From assembly GCA_965226825.1 (NCBI GenBank), contig CBDDED010000003.1:806001-870000 (forward strand): a DNA stretch of 64,000 nt. Reading direction: 5' to 3'. This document shows, piece after piece, positions 8,471-16,839 of this stretch (positions are counted from its first letter, which is position 1; each line of letters begins with the position of its first letter). Position numbers and translations under genes: made by a program. Source of the stretch: Io17-Chloro-G2 sp965226825. Its GTDB lineage: Bacteria > Chloroflexota > Dehalococcoidia > Lucifugimonadales > UBA3495. Below the pieces are notes generated by a model that had not been told where the DNA came from, ran no database searches, and saw only the letters and a program-made list of their open reading frames with translations.

Positions 8471-9153
8471 GGGTCGAATCCATAAAGTTAACGTGGTTTC
8501 GCGGGGCTGCGGACCCTGTTCCACTTGAACTCAACTGTAAGTCGATGGTCGTCTACGGCGACAATGGTTCTGGTAAGTCGTCCTCCGTAGATGGGTTGGA
8601 GTACGTACTCAATAGCGGCAGCATCGAGCACCTTAGGAACGAGTACAGTGGTTTTCGCCAAGAGAAGGCAATTCCCAATACGCACAAACCACAAGGCAGC
8701 AAAACATCTTTGGAGTTTAGGTTCAAGGACGAGTCTGAACTCAGAATAGACTTCAACGCAAATGGATCCTCAAAGAGTTCGGGTGGCCAGAATGTGGGGA
8801 TGGCCGGGTGGGAATATAGGCAGACGGTACTTAGACAGGACGAGGTCTCGAGGTTCATACATGACACTAAGGGTGGAAAATATTCAGCGCTATTGCCCTT
8901 GTTTGGATTACAAAATCTAGAATTCGCAGCTGAGAATCTCCGCAAACTTGCGCGGACCATAGAGAGTGAATGCAAGCTTAACCAGAAAGACATCCAACTC
9001 AAACAAGCTGTGACTCTACGGAATGCGACATTCGGAACACAGAGTTATAACGAAATTATTGAGATAATCCACAACCTTTTTGCAGAATATTGCAAAGAAA
9101 ACTCCACCACCATTGACTCTATGGCACTTTGCAATGAGTGGAAAAAGCTATAG
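8467..9153 (+). CDS. SMC/RecF-like AAA ATPase, N-terminal part of a split gene
   Basis: This 228-residue segment holds the N-terminal half of an SMC/RecF/Rad50-like ATPase. It opens with RVESIKLTWFRG, then Walker A GDNGSGKSS (residues 31-39), and continues to the start of a coiled coil (LEFAAENLRKLART). The frame ends at a TAG (9151). The remaining coiled coil, signature and Walker B motifs follow at once in the -1 frame (next entry), with GG-AAAAA-G at the junction. This could be a one-base loss, a sequencing error or programmed -1 frameshifting. AGAGGAG precedes the ATG. GC content is clearly below that of the flanking genes, pointing to transfer. Confidence 0.75.
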   Translation: MRVESIKLTWFRGAADPVPLELNCKSMVVYGDNGSGKSSSVDGLEYVLNSGSIEHLRNEYSGFRQEKAIPNTHKPQGSKTSLEFRFKDESELRIDFNANGSSKSSGGQNVGMAGWEYRQTVLRQDEVSRFIHDTKGGKYSALLPLFGLQNLEFAAENLRKLARTIESECKLNQKDIQLKQAVTLRNATFGTQSYNEIIEIIHNLFAEYCKENSTTIDSMALCNEWKKL

Positions 9154-10616
9154 AAAATCAAATTAAAGACTACTCCGCTGAAAACCAGAAGCACATCTTC
9201 CTGAGGGAAGTTGCTGCTTCAAGTCTCAAAGACGATGTCCAAGCCGTTCGTGCCTTTAGCGTGGATTTAGCAGGATCACTGGAGCGTAAACTTACTGAGA
9301 AGTTAGGCATCCTAAGGTCGGCAACTTCCTTTGTGGACGGTTTAGAGGGCATCGAAATAGTAGATTGCCCCGCATGTGGGCAATCGATTTCAGTCGATTC
9401 ATTCCGCGAACATGTCAAGGCAGAAAGTGAGCGGTTAAATGAAATCAACAACACCTTTAACAAATATAAAGCCGCAATTGGAACTGTCTGTAACTCCCTC
9501 GATTCACTCAAATCCGATTTGGACAAACCCAGCCTTAAGAATTGGCGAAATGGGCTGGACGATGCAGCTATCATTGATGGCATCGAGCACATAGCACATG
9601 CGAATTCCGACGCGCTTCGTGAATCTTGCAGCGAAGAGGACCTTATTGCTATCGAGACTAAGTTGCTCCCAATAATCGCTATCGCGGCGAGAGATTCGAA
9701 GGACGCTCCTTCAGATGTTCAGAAGTTGACCGACGACAAAAAACTTTTGGGCGTCGCCAAATCCGTTATTGCTGCCAAAGATTTGGGCGAGGAAATCAAG
9801 ACCGGTCGAGCTCTAGTTGCGCTGATGAACTCGGTAGAGCAAAAAGTGCGTACCGAGATCCGGCAACAATCCCAGAAGGTGATTGACAGTATATCCAAAG
9901 ACCTGGAAACCATGTGGGACATACTCCATCCAGGCGAGAAAATTGATAGTATCCGGCTTTTCTTGCCACCGACCACGGACAAAGCGATTGATATTGTTTT
10001 GAAGTTCCATGGATTGGAGCAAGATTCACCTCGTCTTACGCTATCCGAAGGGTATCGAAACAGTCTTGGCCTATGTATATTTCTAGCCATGGCGAAACAA
10101 GTTGCCGACACGGAACGCCCCCTGTTCTTGGATGACGTAGTTGTTAGTCTAGACCGGGGCCACCGAGGGATGATTCAAGAACTACTAGAAAAAGAATTCA
10201 GCGATCGGCAGGTCGTAATTTTTACCCATGACCGTGAATGGTACACAGAATTACGACACCAGCTAGATGACAACAATGAATGGGTTTTCAATTCCCTGTT
10301 GCCATATGAAACTCCAGATATTGGCATTCGTTGGTCGCCTACAAAAACTGCGTTCGATGACGCCCGCGCGTTAGTTGAGGAGCACTCCGATTCGGCTGTT
10401 ACTAATGCTCGAAAGATTATGGATATTGAGCTGTCTATGATTGCCGAACACCTTCAAATCCGGTTGCCCTTTCTGCGATCCGAGAAAAACGACAGGCGAA
10501 TGGCGCACGAATTTCTAGTACGCCTAGTTGCCGACGGGAAGAAGTGCTTTCAGAGGAAGTCTGCCAACAACTCAGAGGGACAAATACATAGAAAATCGCC
10601 GGGGACAAATACATAG
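9138..10616 (+). CDS. SMC/RecF-like AAA ATPase, zinc hook and C-terminal ATPase half of a split gene
   Basis: This 492-codon frame continues the preceding ATPase. It begins with coiled coil, has a zinc-hook-like CPACGQS (Cys77 and Cys80), more coiled coil, the ABC-type signature LTLSEGYRNSLG near residue 300, Walker B PLFLDDVVVSLDR near 328 and a switch histidine FTHDREW near 362. A GTG at 9138 could serve as a restart, but there is no ribosome site, so it is best read as part of one protein of about 790 residues. The natural frame breaks again near 10536 (ADG then KKCF instead of EEVL) and at a duplication at 10577; the listed stop is therefore an artefact of those shifts. Confidence 0.72.
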   Translation: MEKAIENQIKDYSAENQKHIFLREVAASSLKDDVQAVRAFSVDLAGSLERKLTEKLGILRSATSFVDGLEGIEIVDCPACGQSISVDSFREHVKAESERLNEINNTFNKYKAAIGTVCNSLDSLKSDLDKPSLKNWRNGLDDAAIIDGIEHIAHANSDALRESCSEEDLIAIETKLLPIIAIAARDSKDAPSDVQKLTDDKKLLGVAKSVIAAKDLGEEIKTGRALVALMNSVEQKVRTEIRQQSQKVIDSISKDLETMWDILHPGEKIDSIRLFLPPTTDKAIDIVLKFHGLEQDSPRLTLSEGYRNSLGLCIFLAMAKQVADTERPLFLDDVVVSLDRGHRGMIQELLEKEFSDRQVVIFTHDREWYTELRHQLDDNNEWVFNSLLPYETPDIGIRWSPTKTAFDDARALVEEHSDSAVTNARKIMDIELSMIAEHLQIRLPFLRSEKNDRRMAHEFLVRLVADGKKCFQRKSANNSEGQIHRKSPGTNT

Positions 10617-10621
10617 AAAAT
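10577..10621. repeat. Tandem duplication (20 bp identical, 25-bp period) inside the ATPase 3' end
   Basis: GGGACAAATACATAGAAAAT occurs at 10577-10596 and again at 10602-10621. The second copy is preceded by an extra G. With four Gs the repeat reads GDKYIEN in the ATPase frame; with three Gs the first copy reads into TAG. It is thus a duplication plus a one-base loss. Confidence 0.8.
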
Positions 10622-10864
10622 ACCTTCTCGATCGATGCGTGCCACAAAGCCGACCAACTCCTGATGTCTTGGGGTAACCGAGGATCGCACAGTTTCGACG
10701 TTGTCAAATCTGAAGCAACCAAGGCGATTGATGCTTGTGAGATAGCTATTGGGTCTTTCAGGTGCGACTCGTGCGACCGTAATGTTTGGAGGCTCGACGG
10801 CAAGCAATCAGAATTGGTCCAGTGTCAATGCGGAAATTTGCGTTGGCGGTATGGAAAGGCGTAA
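10622..10864 (+). pseudogene. Detached C-terminal segment of the SMC-like ATPase (HEPN/DUF4145-like motif and zinc ribbon)
   Basis: In the frame starting at 10622 the sequence reads as a continuous protein tail to the TAA at 10862. It has SIDACHKAD, then WGNRGSHSF, which resembles the GN..(S/A)H motif of DUF4145/HEPN-like domains, then FRCDSCDRN and VQCQCGN, two cysteine pairs that look like a zinc ribbon. It has no start codon or ribosome site of its own and joins the ATPase once the upstream one-base losses are restored. The HEPN-like assignment rests on one short motif and is tentative. Confidence 0.6.
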
Positions 10865-11350
10865 GGGCAGCCCGATACGGCAAAACATGGGAGCAACCCC
10901 CATCGTCATGGCTACCTACTCCGAACGCAGGAAGAAAGGCAATGTTCTCAGGGTCTCCACGAGGTTACTCTGGCAATGCCTCCGGTTTTTTTTGAAACTT
11001 GCACAACTGGATGCACAGAATTACCAACAAGATCAGGGTGCCCCGGTCACAGTCACTCCAACGGTTTAATCTTAGGAGAATTCACACCAGAGTGGACATT
11101 GGCCAAAAGGAGGGCTTGGTGAGCTTCATACGTTGATCGGCGAAGGTCAGAGACCTCGACTCTGGACAGTTGTAGCTGTCGTCAGCAGCAACAGCCTGAA
11201 AGGAAAGGAAGTCAATCAAGGATTAACGTGTGGCTGTTGTTGAACAACCGGACCCGCAACTCGAGGGCCCTTAAAACACCACCTACTCATAAGTTGGTGA
11301 CACAGTCCACTCAGCCCACACCAACCCAACCTCCTACCACCAACCATCCC
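10865..11350. other. Gene-free tail of the AT-rich block
   Basis: No convincing coding frame, RNA gene or mobile-element end is seen in these 486 bp. A T8 run at about 10985 could help terminate the ATPase transcript, but its stem is weak. No copy of the tRNA-Val 3' end and no integrase was found. Confidence 0.5.
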
Positions 11351-12925
11351 CTATCCCGCAGCAATCCAATCTACGACGCGCTCTGCGACCATGATTACTG
11401 TGGGGTGGATGCCGCCGGACCTGGGAATTCGCGGCATCACCGAGGCGTCGACCACCACCAGTCCTTGTACTCCCTTGACCCGGCAGTATTGATCGACCAC
11501 CGCGGTTGGGTCTGAATCCGCTCCCATCTTGCAGGTGCCGGACACGTGCCGGGCGGTTCCCACGTTTTGCCTGATCCAGAGGTCCAGGGCGCCGTCGTCG
11601 GCTAGAATATCATCGGTTGGGGTAATCCGGTGGTCGACAACGTCCTTGTACGCTGCCGATTCCAGGAGGCTGATTCCGAACCGCAAGCCCTCCCTAACCC
11701 GCCGCATGTCGTGCGGATTCTGGAGATAGCAATAGTTAAAGGACGGCTGCACTCCTGGGTCGGCAGATGCCAACCTGACGTATCCCGACCCCTCGGGCAA
11801 CCCGAGCGTACACGATATGCGCGCCGCCCGGTCCGGTGGAACGTCACCGGTCAGATACCTGGTCCGCACACCGGGGGTCCGCTCACCCCGTTCGTCGACG
11901 ACGGTGCTGGTCCTTAGCACCATGTCGTTGACCTCCCTTGACCCTTCGGAGGTGTAATGCACACTGAAGTGCGGCGCGTCGAGCCCAGCGGTGAGGGTAA
12001 TACCGTCCTTGACCTTGAAGGTGGCATGGGTGCTGAGGTGGTTCCACAAGCTCTGTCCTACCCCCGGCAGCTCCTGGACCAGGGAAATCCCAAACCCTTC
12101 GAGATCATCCTTGGGGCCGATTCCCGATAGCATAAGCAGCTGGGGGGACCTGATAGCGCCCGCGCTCAGGACAACGCGATCGGCTTCGAGAGTGAAAACC
12201 TCGCCACCGCTTTCGGCCTCCACTCCGACCGCCTTTGAGCCCTCGAATAACACCTTCCGGACGAACACTCCTCCTCTCACCGTAAGATTGAGACGGTGGC
12301 GCATTGGACTGAGATGCGTTATGGCAGCGCTCATTCTTACGCCGTCCAGGTTGTTGGTGGGAGAAACCCCAATACCGGATGGGTTTGGGCCGTTGGTATC
12401 CCCGGTGGCGCCGAACCCTGCCTCCAAACAGGCGGCATGGAAGGCCTTTTGGATGTCCGGCGCCTGGCCGGACTGACGGCGTCTCACCGACATCGGCCCT
12501 TCCGTGCCGTGAAAATCGTCCTGAATGTCGAGGTCATGCTCCATTTTTCTGTAGAAAGGCAGTACCTTGGCGTAAGACCATTCATCGTTGCCAAGAGAAG
12601 CCCAGGAGTCGAAATCTTCGGGCAATCCTCTTTGCATTGCCTGGCCGTTGATGGACGACCCTCCGCCGATCACCTTCCCCTGCGCCACGTGGATCTCACC
12701 CTGCTCCTCAGTGATTGTCCCCCGGAGGGCCCAATTGTGTTCCGAGTCCGGTGATTCCGCGAACCTGGTGTGGCCAAACCTTATCTCGTCCGGAAGGTTG
12801 GCAGGATCCGGGTAATCGTTCCCGGCTTCCAGCAGCAGAACTGAAGTATTCGGGTTCTCGGCCAATCTGCCGGCCAAAACCGATCCAGCCGCTCCTCCGC
12901 CAACAACAATAACATCGTATTTCAT
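11351..12925 (-). CDS. GMC family FAD-dependent oxidoreductase (choline dehydrogenase-like)
   Basis: The 524-residue protein opens with an FAD-binding Rossmann motif GGGAAG (residues 9-14) and has VIGGGSSINGQ, the GMC signature around GAIRSPQLLMLSGIGP, and the C-terminal active-site pair His460 (RHVSGTCKMG) and His507 (GIHPTVIM). The length is normal for the family. GMC enzymes oxidise alcohols to aldehydes or ketones with FAD; the substrate is not evident. The ATG at 12925 has GGGAGG at 5 nt. The gene is isolated, with gene-free gaps on both sides, and differs sharply in composition from the AT-rich block downstream of it. Confidence 0.92.
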   Translation of the reverse strand: MKYDVIVVGGGAAGSVLAGRLAENPNTSVLLLEAGNDYPDPANLPDEIRFGHTRFAESPDSEHNWALRGTITEEQGEIHVAQGKVIGGGSSINGQAMQRGLPEDFDSWASLGNDEWSYAKVLPFYRKMEHDLDIQDDFHGTEGPMSVRRRQSGQAPDIQKAFHAACLEAGFGATGDTNGPNPSGIGVSPTNNLDGVRMSAAITHLSPMRHRLNLTVRGGVFVRKVLFEGSKAVGVEAESGGEVFTLEADRVVLSAGAIRSPQLLMLSGIGPKDDLEGFGISLVQELPGVGQSLWNHLSTHATFKVKDGITLTAGLDAPHFSVHYTSEGSREVNDMVLRTSTVVDERGERTPGVRTRYLTGDVPPDRAARISCTLGLPEGSGYVRLASADPGVQPSFNYCYLQNPHDMRRVREGLRFGISLLESAAYKDVVDHRITPTDDILADDGALDLWIRQNVGTARHVSGTCKMGADSDPTAVVDQYCRVKGVQGLVVVDASVMPRIPRSGGIHPTVIMVAERVVDWIAAG

Positions 12926-13287
12926 TGAGCCTCCCTAACATTCCTGCCGCTACTACCAGTTGACGCGGCAGACGAGTTGATCCAATGCGGCCTCGTCACA
13001 AGTAGAGCCGAAGGTTACACCCGGACACGGGTAATAGCGTGCAGTCCGGTTCCTATTCGAGCCTTGCTAAGTGAGCATAAACCTAATCAGGTTCTCATCC
13101 GGTGTCAACATGGGGAATTTCGCTGGCGGACAGGCAACCTCAGAGATTTACCGCCCGCTGAAAAGTTTGCAGTACGGTACCGCCAAGGGTAACCGCGCTG
13201 TACCAAACCAAGGATTTCCACGCTCAGGTCGCCTGGCGGCGTAGGTCCAAAGGTGACCCAAAGGCTCGGCAGTGAGCGCTGGCGGTC
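12926..13287. other. Gene-free gap, no feature seen
   Basis: 362 bp between two minus-strand genes. It should contain the promoter of the GMC gene, but no confident promoter, terminator hairpin or repeat was found. Confidence 0.4.
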
Positions 13288-13644
13288 TTAGTACATGATG
13301 AGGTGGGTTTGGACCAGCCGCTGCTCCACCGGGTCCACCGCCAAAGCCAGGCCCTCCAGGGTATAGGCCCCCAGCAGTGCTGGGGCATCGTCTTCCCCAA
13401 AGACCACTATAGTCGTCACGCTCTCGCCGCCGACGGTGGCCTGCGCCTCTCCATAGTCCATCTCGATTCGCCGCCCGTCGGCCAGCAGGAACCTGCGCTT
13501 GCCTTTCAGCGTAACCCCCAGTTCACGCAGCAGACGAGTTGGCAATGTGGTATAGGCAGCGCCGGTATCCACCGTCGCTTCAATCTCCCGGACCGGCTGG
13601 CCGTCCATGCTGGAAATCCGTAGCGGCCAGTTAAATGTTCCCAC
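13288..13644 (-). CDS. Clan AA (retropepsin-like) aspartic protease
   Basis: The 118-residue protein has the single-domain retropepsin layout: catalytic VDTGAAYTTLP near residue 25 and the second hallmark ALLGAYTLEGLALAVD near the C-terminus. One D-T-G per chain implies an active homodimer. The GTG at 13644 is taken as start because GAGAGG lies 9 nt upstream. Soluble single-domain retropepsins are common in Chloroflexota and Cyanobacteria with unknown targets. No adjacent toxin-antitoxin or transport gene suggests a substrate. Confidence 0.82.
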   Translation of the reverse strand: MGTFNWPLRISSMDGQPVREIEATVDTGAAYTTLPTRLLRELGVTLKGKRRFLLADGRRIEMDYGEAQATVGGESVTTIVVFGEDDAPALLGAYTLEGLALAVDPVEQRLVQTHLIMY

Positions 13645-13768
13645 AGGTAGATACCTCTCTTTGCGTTCTATACGGTCATTCTAACCGATGAACAATCCCG
13701 CTGGCATGTTGCCGACAGACTTTGCCCGACGCCAACCCCAGGTTACGGCCGCCAAGAGCGCAAACGCG

Positions 13769-13804
13769 AACCAGCCGCCGGAGGTAGACCCCTGGCGGCT
13801 GGTT
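13769..13804 (-). terminator. Hairpin downstream of the short acyl-CoA dehydrogenase
   Basis: AACCAGCCGCC (13769-13779) and GGCGGCTGGTT (13794-13804) form a perfect 11-bp stem 28 nt beyond the stop codon. It lacks a U-tract, so termination is likely but not certain. Confidence 0.5.
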
Positions 13805-13832
13805 GGCTATGCCCTAGCGAGATTATGGCCTG

Positions 13833-14954
13833 TTACAGGCCCAGAGCGTCCGCCAGACGCTTGCGGTGGAAGCGGGGGTCTCCCAGGTAGTGGTACAGGG
13901 TGCGCGACGCCGTGGTGTGCAGCGTCAGGCCGTATTCGGTCATGCTGCCCAACCCGGCATGGACTTCGTGGGCGAAGTTGCAGGCCTGGTAGTAGGCCTC
14001 GCTGCCCACAGCCTTTGCGAGGTGAACCGCGTCCTGGGCGGGGCGGTCGTTGTCCAACTTCCACAGCGCTTCGTAGTTGGTCCAACGGGCGGCATCCAAC
14101 TGGTTGACCAGGTTGATGATGTGGTCCTGCACCCTTTGGAACCGGCCGATGGGCGTGCCGAACTGCATCCTGGTGCGGGAGTAGTCCACCGACATCTCGT
14201 ACACCGCCTGGGACGCTCCCGTCTGGTACGCTCCCAGTATCGGAATCGTCTTGGCAATGGCCCGCTGCAGGGCGTCCCAACTGTTTTCCAGGGACCCTCC
14301 CAGCACGTCGGTCCCGGCAACGGCCACGTTCTCGAACTTGACCTCCGACAGGTGCCAGGCAAACCCGGGCAGGTTCCTGATGGACACGCCCGGGGCATCG
14401 GCGGAAACAATCACCATGCCCACCTGGCCGCCATTTTCGGAACGGACGGCGCAAAGCAGATGGGTGGCTGAGGCGGCGTCCATTACGTAAACTTTGGTCC
14501 CGTTCAACTGGAAGCCATCGCCGCTGGGTGTGGCCGAAAGTTGGACGTCTTCTTCCCACCAGCTGTAATCGGCCTCGGTTACGGCCAGCACCAGAGACCG
14601 CTCGCCCTTGGCCAGCCGCGGCAGCCAGTCCCGCTTCTGTTCTTCATCGCCGCCTTCCAGGATAGCGAACGTCCCCAACACCGCCGAGCTAATGTGGGGA
14701 CCCGGCACCGGACCCCTGCCCAATTCTTCAAAGAGAACGCCGGCGTCGGTGAATGACCCGCCCTCACCGCCGTATTCCTCCGGCACAACGATACCCAACC
14801 AACCGGTGTCCACCAGCCTGCGCCAGGGTTGCGACGGCGCCACTTCCCCGGAATCGGCCATTTCCAGCAGGGTTTCCTTGGGGTATTCCTGCTGGATGAA
14901 ACGATTAACCGCAGTCTTGAGCATCTGCTGTTCAGGAGTCAGCGATAGATCCAT
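13833..14954 (-). CDS. Acyl-CoA dehydrogenase, short subunit type
   Basis: The 373-residue acyl-CoA dehydrogenase has the N-terminal helical domain (LTPEQQMLKTAVNRFI), the VPEEYGGEGGS loop, a middle beta domain with LAVTEADYSWW, and the C-terminal EVHAGLGSMTEYGLTLH segment. It pairs with the 411-residue homolog immediately upstream (83 bp gap). A long/short pair of adjacent, divergent ACADs is the pattern of heterotetrameric enzymes such as actinobacterial FadE28-FadE29, in which only one subunit carries the base. FAD-dependent alpha-beta desaturation of an acyl-CoA is expected. GGGAGGG lies 8 nt before the ATG. Confidence 0.9.
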   Translation of the reverse strand: MDLSLTPEQQMLKTAVNRFIQQEYPKETLLEMADSGEVAPSQPWRRLVDTGWLGIVVPEEYGGEGGSFTDAGVLFEELGRGPVPGPHISSAVLGTFAILEGGDEEQKRDWLPRLAKGERSLVLAVTEADYSWWEEDVQLSATPSGDGFQLNGTKVYVMDAASATHLLCAVRSENGGQVGMVIVSADAPGVSIRNLPGFAWHLSEVKFENVAVAGTDVLGGSLENSWDALQRAIAKTIPILGAYQTGASQAVYEMSVDYSRTRMQFGTPIGRFQRVQDHIINLVNQLDAARWTNYEALWKLDNDRPAQDAVHLAKAVGSEAYYQACNFAHEVHAGLGSMTEYGLTLHTTASRTLYHYLGDPRFHRKRLADALGL

Positions 14955-14977
14955 TTTGGGGTCCCTCCCATTAAATG

Positions 14978-15002
14978 GCCGGCTGGGTTACCGCCAGCCG
15001 GC
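14978..15002 (-). other. Intergenic hairpin between the two acyl-CoA dehydrogenases
   Basis: GCCGGCTGG (14978-14986) pairs with CCAGCCGGC (14994-15002), a 9-bp stem in the 83-bp gap between co-directional genes. There is no U-tract; it could tune subunit ratios by RNA processing or partial termination. Confidence 0.4.
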
Positions 15003-15037
15003 GCAAAGGTGTTTATTAACAGCTCTGGGTTGGTCGA

Positions 15038-16273
15038 TTACGAGGCTAGCTCGCCGGCCCGCTCCCTGACTTCCCGGCCGATGCCGATGCGCCTGGCCAT
15101 TATGACCTTTTGAATGTCGGCGGTTCCTCCCGGGTGGAGGGCAACGATGGCCGACCTCTGGTGGGCCTCAATGTGACCTTCGCCAGCACCCCATTGGGGA
15201 TCGTAGGTCAGCGCTGAGGGCCCCAGGATATCCAGGATGGCCCCGGACATCCGCAGGCCGGAGACCTTGCGGTAGTAGGAGGCTTGAGGTCCTTCGTAGG
15301 TGATGTTCGCCTTGCTGTGGCGCATCCAGTAGTTGCGCAACTGGAACAACCGGGAAATCTCGGCCTCCACGTACACGTCCATCAGCCGCTCGCGAACGTC
15401 CGGGTCCTTGGTCAACGGCTCGCCGCGCCGCTGGGTGGTCTGGCAGTATTCAAACAACCGGTCCACCAACCAGTTCCGGCCGATGTGCCCCCCGGTGCCG
15501 TGCTCCAACTCCAGGTGGGTGGTGGCTACCTTCCAACCTTCGTTCTCGCCGCCGATCAGGTGGGTGGCCGGCACCCGTACATTGTCGAAGTACACCGTGT
15601 TCTTCACGCCGGAACCCGCGCCGCCCTCGCCCCCGGCGATCAACAGGTCCATCGGTTGGATGGTGATGCCCGGAAGGTCCGAAGGAATCATGAACCAGCC
15701 CAGGTTCTGGTGCCGGGGCGCTTCTGTGTCGGTGCGGGTAAGGGTCCAGACCATGTCGCAACCGAGCGAACTGCCCACGTAGATCTTCTGGCCGTTGATT
15801 ACGTAATCGTCGCCGTCGCGTTCAGCCGTCGTTTTGACGTTGGCCAGGTCGGAGCCCGCCTCGGGCTCGGAAAGCAATTGCCAGGTACGCACTTCACCCT
15901 TCAGGATGGGGGGCAGAAACTGGTCCTTTTGTTCCTCGGTCCCCCATACCATTATGGAAGCCCCGCCCAGCCTTCCGCCGGAATCGTAATAGGGAGGCAC
16001 GGACATACCGTAGGAGTCCATCTCTTCCTCAATCACCACGGCGTGGTCCAGGGAAAGACCGCCGCCGCCGAACCTGGGGTCCGCGGTGGGCCAGAGCCAT
16101 CCCTTCGATCCCAGGCTCCGTCCCAAGTCGCGGCGTTTCTGGTACTGCTCTTCGGTAAGGTCAATCGGATCGGCCGGCTGCACAATGTCCTCGGGCATGT
16201 TGTCCTTCAACCATCCCCGAACTTCCTGCCGAAACTCTTCCTGTTCTGCCGTATATCGAGGTTCGAAATCCAT
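15038..16273 (-). CDS. Acyl-CoA dehydrogenase, long subunit type
   Basis: The 411-residue protein opens with EQEEFRQEVRGWLKDNMP and shows WPTADPRFGGGGLSLD, the conserved SEPEAGSDLANVKTTAERDG segment that contacts FAD and substrate, and the C-terminal HPGGTADIQKVIMARR(I)G. The start at 16273 has GGGAGG at 6 nt. It is the promoter-proximal member of a two-gene unit with the short ACAD, probably forming one heteromeric enzyme. The substrate is unknown; no CoA ligase is in the same unit. Confidence 0.92.
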   Translation of the reverse strand: MDFEPRYTAEQEEFRQEVRGWLKDNMPEDIVQPADPIDLTEEQYQKRRDLGRSLGSKGWLWPTADPRFGGGGLSLDHAVVIEEEMDSYGMSVPPYYDSGGRLGGASIMVWGTEEQKDQFLPPILKGEVRTWQLLSEPEAGSDLANVKTTAERDGDDYVINGQKIYVGSSLGCDMVWTLTRTDTEAPRHQNLGWFMIPSDLPGITIQPMDLLIAGGEGGAGSGVKNTVYFDNVRVPATHLIGGENEGWKVATTHLELEHGTGGHIGRNWLVDRLFEYCQTTQRRGEPLTKDPDVRERLMDVYVEAEISRLFQLRNYWMRHSKANITYEGPQASYYRKVSGLRMSGAILDILGPSALTYDPQWGAGEGHIEAHQRSAIVALHPGGTADIQKVIMARRIGIGREVRERAGELAS

Positions 16274-16839
16274 GAAAATCCTCCCAGGGCGCCAGTGTTT
16301 AAACGTCCGCCAAGAACCAAGCCTTTAGCGTTGGCGCTGAATGCGAATCATCAGTGAACGATTATGCCTTATCACCCCGCGGGAAACAAGTCTGACGGGT
16401 GCCAGCGCATGGCTTTTTACATGTTCTCGCTACCGTCTGGCGCACTCTGCTTTCTTTCATGCCCTTCCCCGCCATTTAGGTCTCCAACCCGTCATTTCCG
16501 TCGCAACGGGAATCCTGAAAACTTCGGTAGAAAACCCCGTGAGGAACGCGGCTTATCCACCCTGTCAGGCCGGCAACCGGTACTATGATTTTTTGTCTAC
16601 CCGAACTTTGTCTAGCGATGTTTAACGATGTTGGATGGCAACAAGGGTCCCGGAATCCCGTTGCGACCAGAACGACGAGGGTGGCCGTTTTTCATGCCAA
16701 TTGCAGGGGCTGCGCCTCGCCCAACAAGCGTGGCCGCGGGTTGCCTATGCCACGCAATGAAGCTAATATTGGGGCGAGCCGACCGTCGAAAACGGTCCCC
16801 ACTTACGCTATCCGCCACACGGTTTCAGGAGTAAGGCCC
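16274..16839. other. Gene-free gap with a decayed repeat arm
   Basis: This 566-bp divergent gap holds the promoters of the ACAD unit and the hydrolase. Around 16490-16515 it has CGTCATTTCCGTCGCAACGG followed by GAATCC, a degenerate copy of the inverted-repeat arm found elsewhere in the window. An open frame from 16585 leads into the hydrolase, but its composition looks non-coding before 16840. Confidence 0.5.

Noticed and set aside
8055..11350. A fully bounded integrative element at tRNA-Val
   Set aside because: No integrase and no second copy of the tRNA 3' end were found, so only an AT-rich accessory block is claimed.
15284..16357. 357-codon plus-strand frame over the long acyl-CoA dehydrogenase
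   Set aside because: Shadow of the minus-strand gene; no family resemblance.
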